Shown here: in pieces, positions 42,660-43,487 of the stretch
Layout: the number at the start of each line of letters is the position of its first letter
Numbering within the stretch: position 1 is the first letter of the stretch
DNA from: Sneathiella sp.
GTDB lineage: Bacteria > Pseudomonadota > Alphaproteobacteria > Sneathiellales > Sneathiellaceae
Direction: 5' to 3'
DNA: 43,487 bases
Assembly: GCA_017643685.1 (NCBI GenBank)
Contig: JAEPMY010000020.1
Span: 1 to 43,487 of the forward strand
Notes under the pieces: model-generated
What the model saw: only the letters and a program-made list of their open reading frames with translations
Databases searched by the model: none
What the model was told of the DNA's origin: nothing
Translations under genes and position numbers: made by a program

Positions 42660-43487
42660 TCAGGCAACGTTTGCACGATTGACCATTCCAAACAAATCGC
42701 GCGGATCGTCTGGATCAGCCAACATGTCAAGTTTGGTAAATTTATCTGTGCCCTGAAGTAGGTCATGGATGTAACGAAGTGCAGAAAAGTCTTCAGTTGC
42801 AAAACCAACGCTATCAAAAAGCGTAATTTGGTTCGCGCTTTTGCGACCTTTATGCTCGCCTGTTACTACCTGCCAAAATTCAGTTACAGGATGATCATCA
42901 GTAAGTTGCTGGATTTCACCCTCAATTCTTGTTTGTGGTGGGTATTCAACAAAAATATCTGATCGTAGCAAAATATCTTTATGTAGCTCCGTCTTGCCGG
43001 GGCAATCCCCACCAATGGCGTTGATATGGATACCAGAACCAACCATGTTGTCGGTCAGAATGGTCGCATATTGCTTGTCAGCCGTACAGGTCGTGATGAT
43101 GTCCGCACCAGCTACTGCTTCTTCCGAGCTACTGCAGGAGACGATTTTCAATCCAGTATTTCGAAGGTTTCGGGCCGCTTTTTCTGTTGCTTTTGGATCA
43201 ATATCAAATAGCCGAACCTCTTCAATGCCACAAATTGCCTTGAAAGCCATTGCTTGAAATTCGCATTGAGCTCCGTTGCCAATCATAGCCATAACGCGGC
43301 TGTTTTCTGGTGCAAGGTATTTGCCGATTAAGGCAGACGTTGTAGCTGTTCGAAGGGCAGTAAGTACCGTCATTTCACTGACCAGAACTGGGTAACCATT
43401 ACTGACATTGGAGAGAACACCAAACGCAGTAACTGTCTGAAAACCTTCTTTGGTATTTTTGGGGTGTCCGTTTACATATTTAAAACC
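42660..43487 (-). CDS. ocd: Ornithine cyclodeaminase (5' end beyond window)
   Basis: The gene enters from the right edge; 276 codons are visible with an open frame to base 43487. Ornithine cyclodeaminase converts L-ornithine to L-proline and ammonia with bound NAD. Segments match it closely: KYVNGHPKNTKEGFQTVTAFGVL, LISEMT-like VLVSEMTVLTALRTATTSAL, the NAD loop MIGNGAQCEFQAMAFKAICGI, ITTCTADKQYATILTDNMV, INAIGGDCPGKTELHKDILL, and the C-terminal FDSVGFATEDFSALRY with ADPDDPRDLFGM. It is convergent with the deaminase gene, only 6 nt apart, with no obvious terminator between. Start codon not in the window. Confidence 0.93.
   Translation of the reverse strand, partial: GFKYVNGHPKNTKEGFQTVTAFGVLSNVSNGYPVLVSEMTVLTALRTATTSALIGKYLAPENSRVMAMIGNGAQCEFQAMAFKAICGIEEVRLFDIDPKATEKAARNLRNTGLKIVSCSSSEEAVAGADIITTCTADKQYATILTDNMVGSGIHINAIGGDCPGKTELHKDILLRSDIFVEYPPQTRIEGEIQQLTDDHPVTEFWQVVTGEHKGRKSANQITLFDSVGFATEDFSALRYIHDLLQGTDKFTKLDMLADPDDPRDLFGMVNRANVA

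Overview
The window is a 43.5-kb stretch of an alphaproteobacterial chromosome of moderate GC content (estimated by eye). The assignment rests mainly on the minus-strand block from murA to yacG: murA, DUF2948, short-form hisG, hisD, UPF0262, a low-molecular-weight phosphatase, infA, maf, an RNase E/G-family gene and yacG. This order is characteristic of alphaproteobacteria. TAXI-type TRAP transport, BMP-type ABC uptake, a MlrC-type peptidase and a large chemoreceptor suggest a free-living, probably marine, heterotroph. The genus cannot be fixed from the sequence. No insertion sequence, prophage, CRISPR array or rRNA was seen.

Layout. (1) 1-9969 is a mixed metabolic region: a partial EamA exporter, DUF2804, polyphosphate kinase 2, an acyl-CoA dehydrogenase homologue, MarC, a luciferase-like flavin oxidoreductase, an SMR (Gdx-type) exporter, a YghU-type glutathione transferase, a hybrid PAS histidine kinase and a first SDR. 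(2) 9989-13982 has a MlrC/M81 peptidase, a LysR regulator, a second SDR with an altered active site, and a peptide-deformylase-like protein that has lost its key residues. (3) 14165-19520 is a transport region: TAXI binding protein plus fused TRAP permease, then a universal stress protein coupled to an AGCS sodium:amino-acid symporter. (4) 19567-21800 has an MFS transporter and a DUF2189 membrane protein. (5) 21931-30485 carries tRNA-Phe, the conserved murA-yacG block, dcd and a 55-residue charged protein. (6) 30607-34150 has a small ORF, tRNA-Thr, a DUF6653-like membrane protein, and a MarR repressor with a 36-bp palindromic operator next to a membrane-anchored amidohydrolase. (7) 34151-43487 has a methyl-accepting chemotaxis protein, a complete BMP-type ABC importer, a cytosine-deaminase-like amidohydrolase, and the 3' part of ornithine cyclodeaminase.

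The strongest functional story is region 7. The importer (binding protein, double ATPase, two permeases) and the CodA-like deaminase form one tightly spaced plus-strand operon. The 322-nt gap before it holds a 16-bp palindrome matching the published RutR operator consensus at every fixed position but one. This suggests uptake and deamination of a nucleobase or related ring compound under pyrimidine-responsive control. Other points worth checking are the deformylase-like pseudoenzyme, the MarR promoter overlapped by its operator and apparently giving a leaderless mRNA, and a terminator built into the last codons of a convergent gene.
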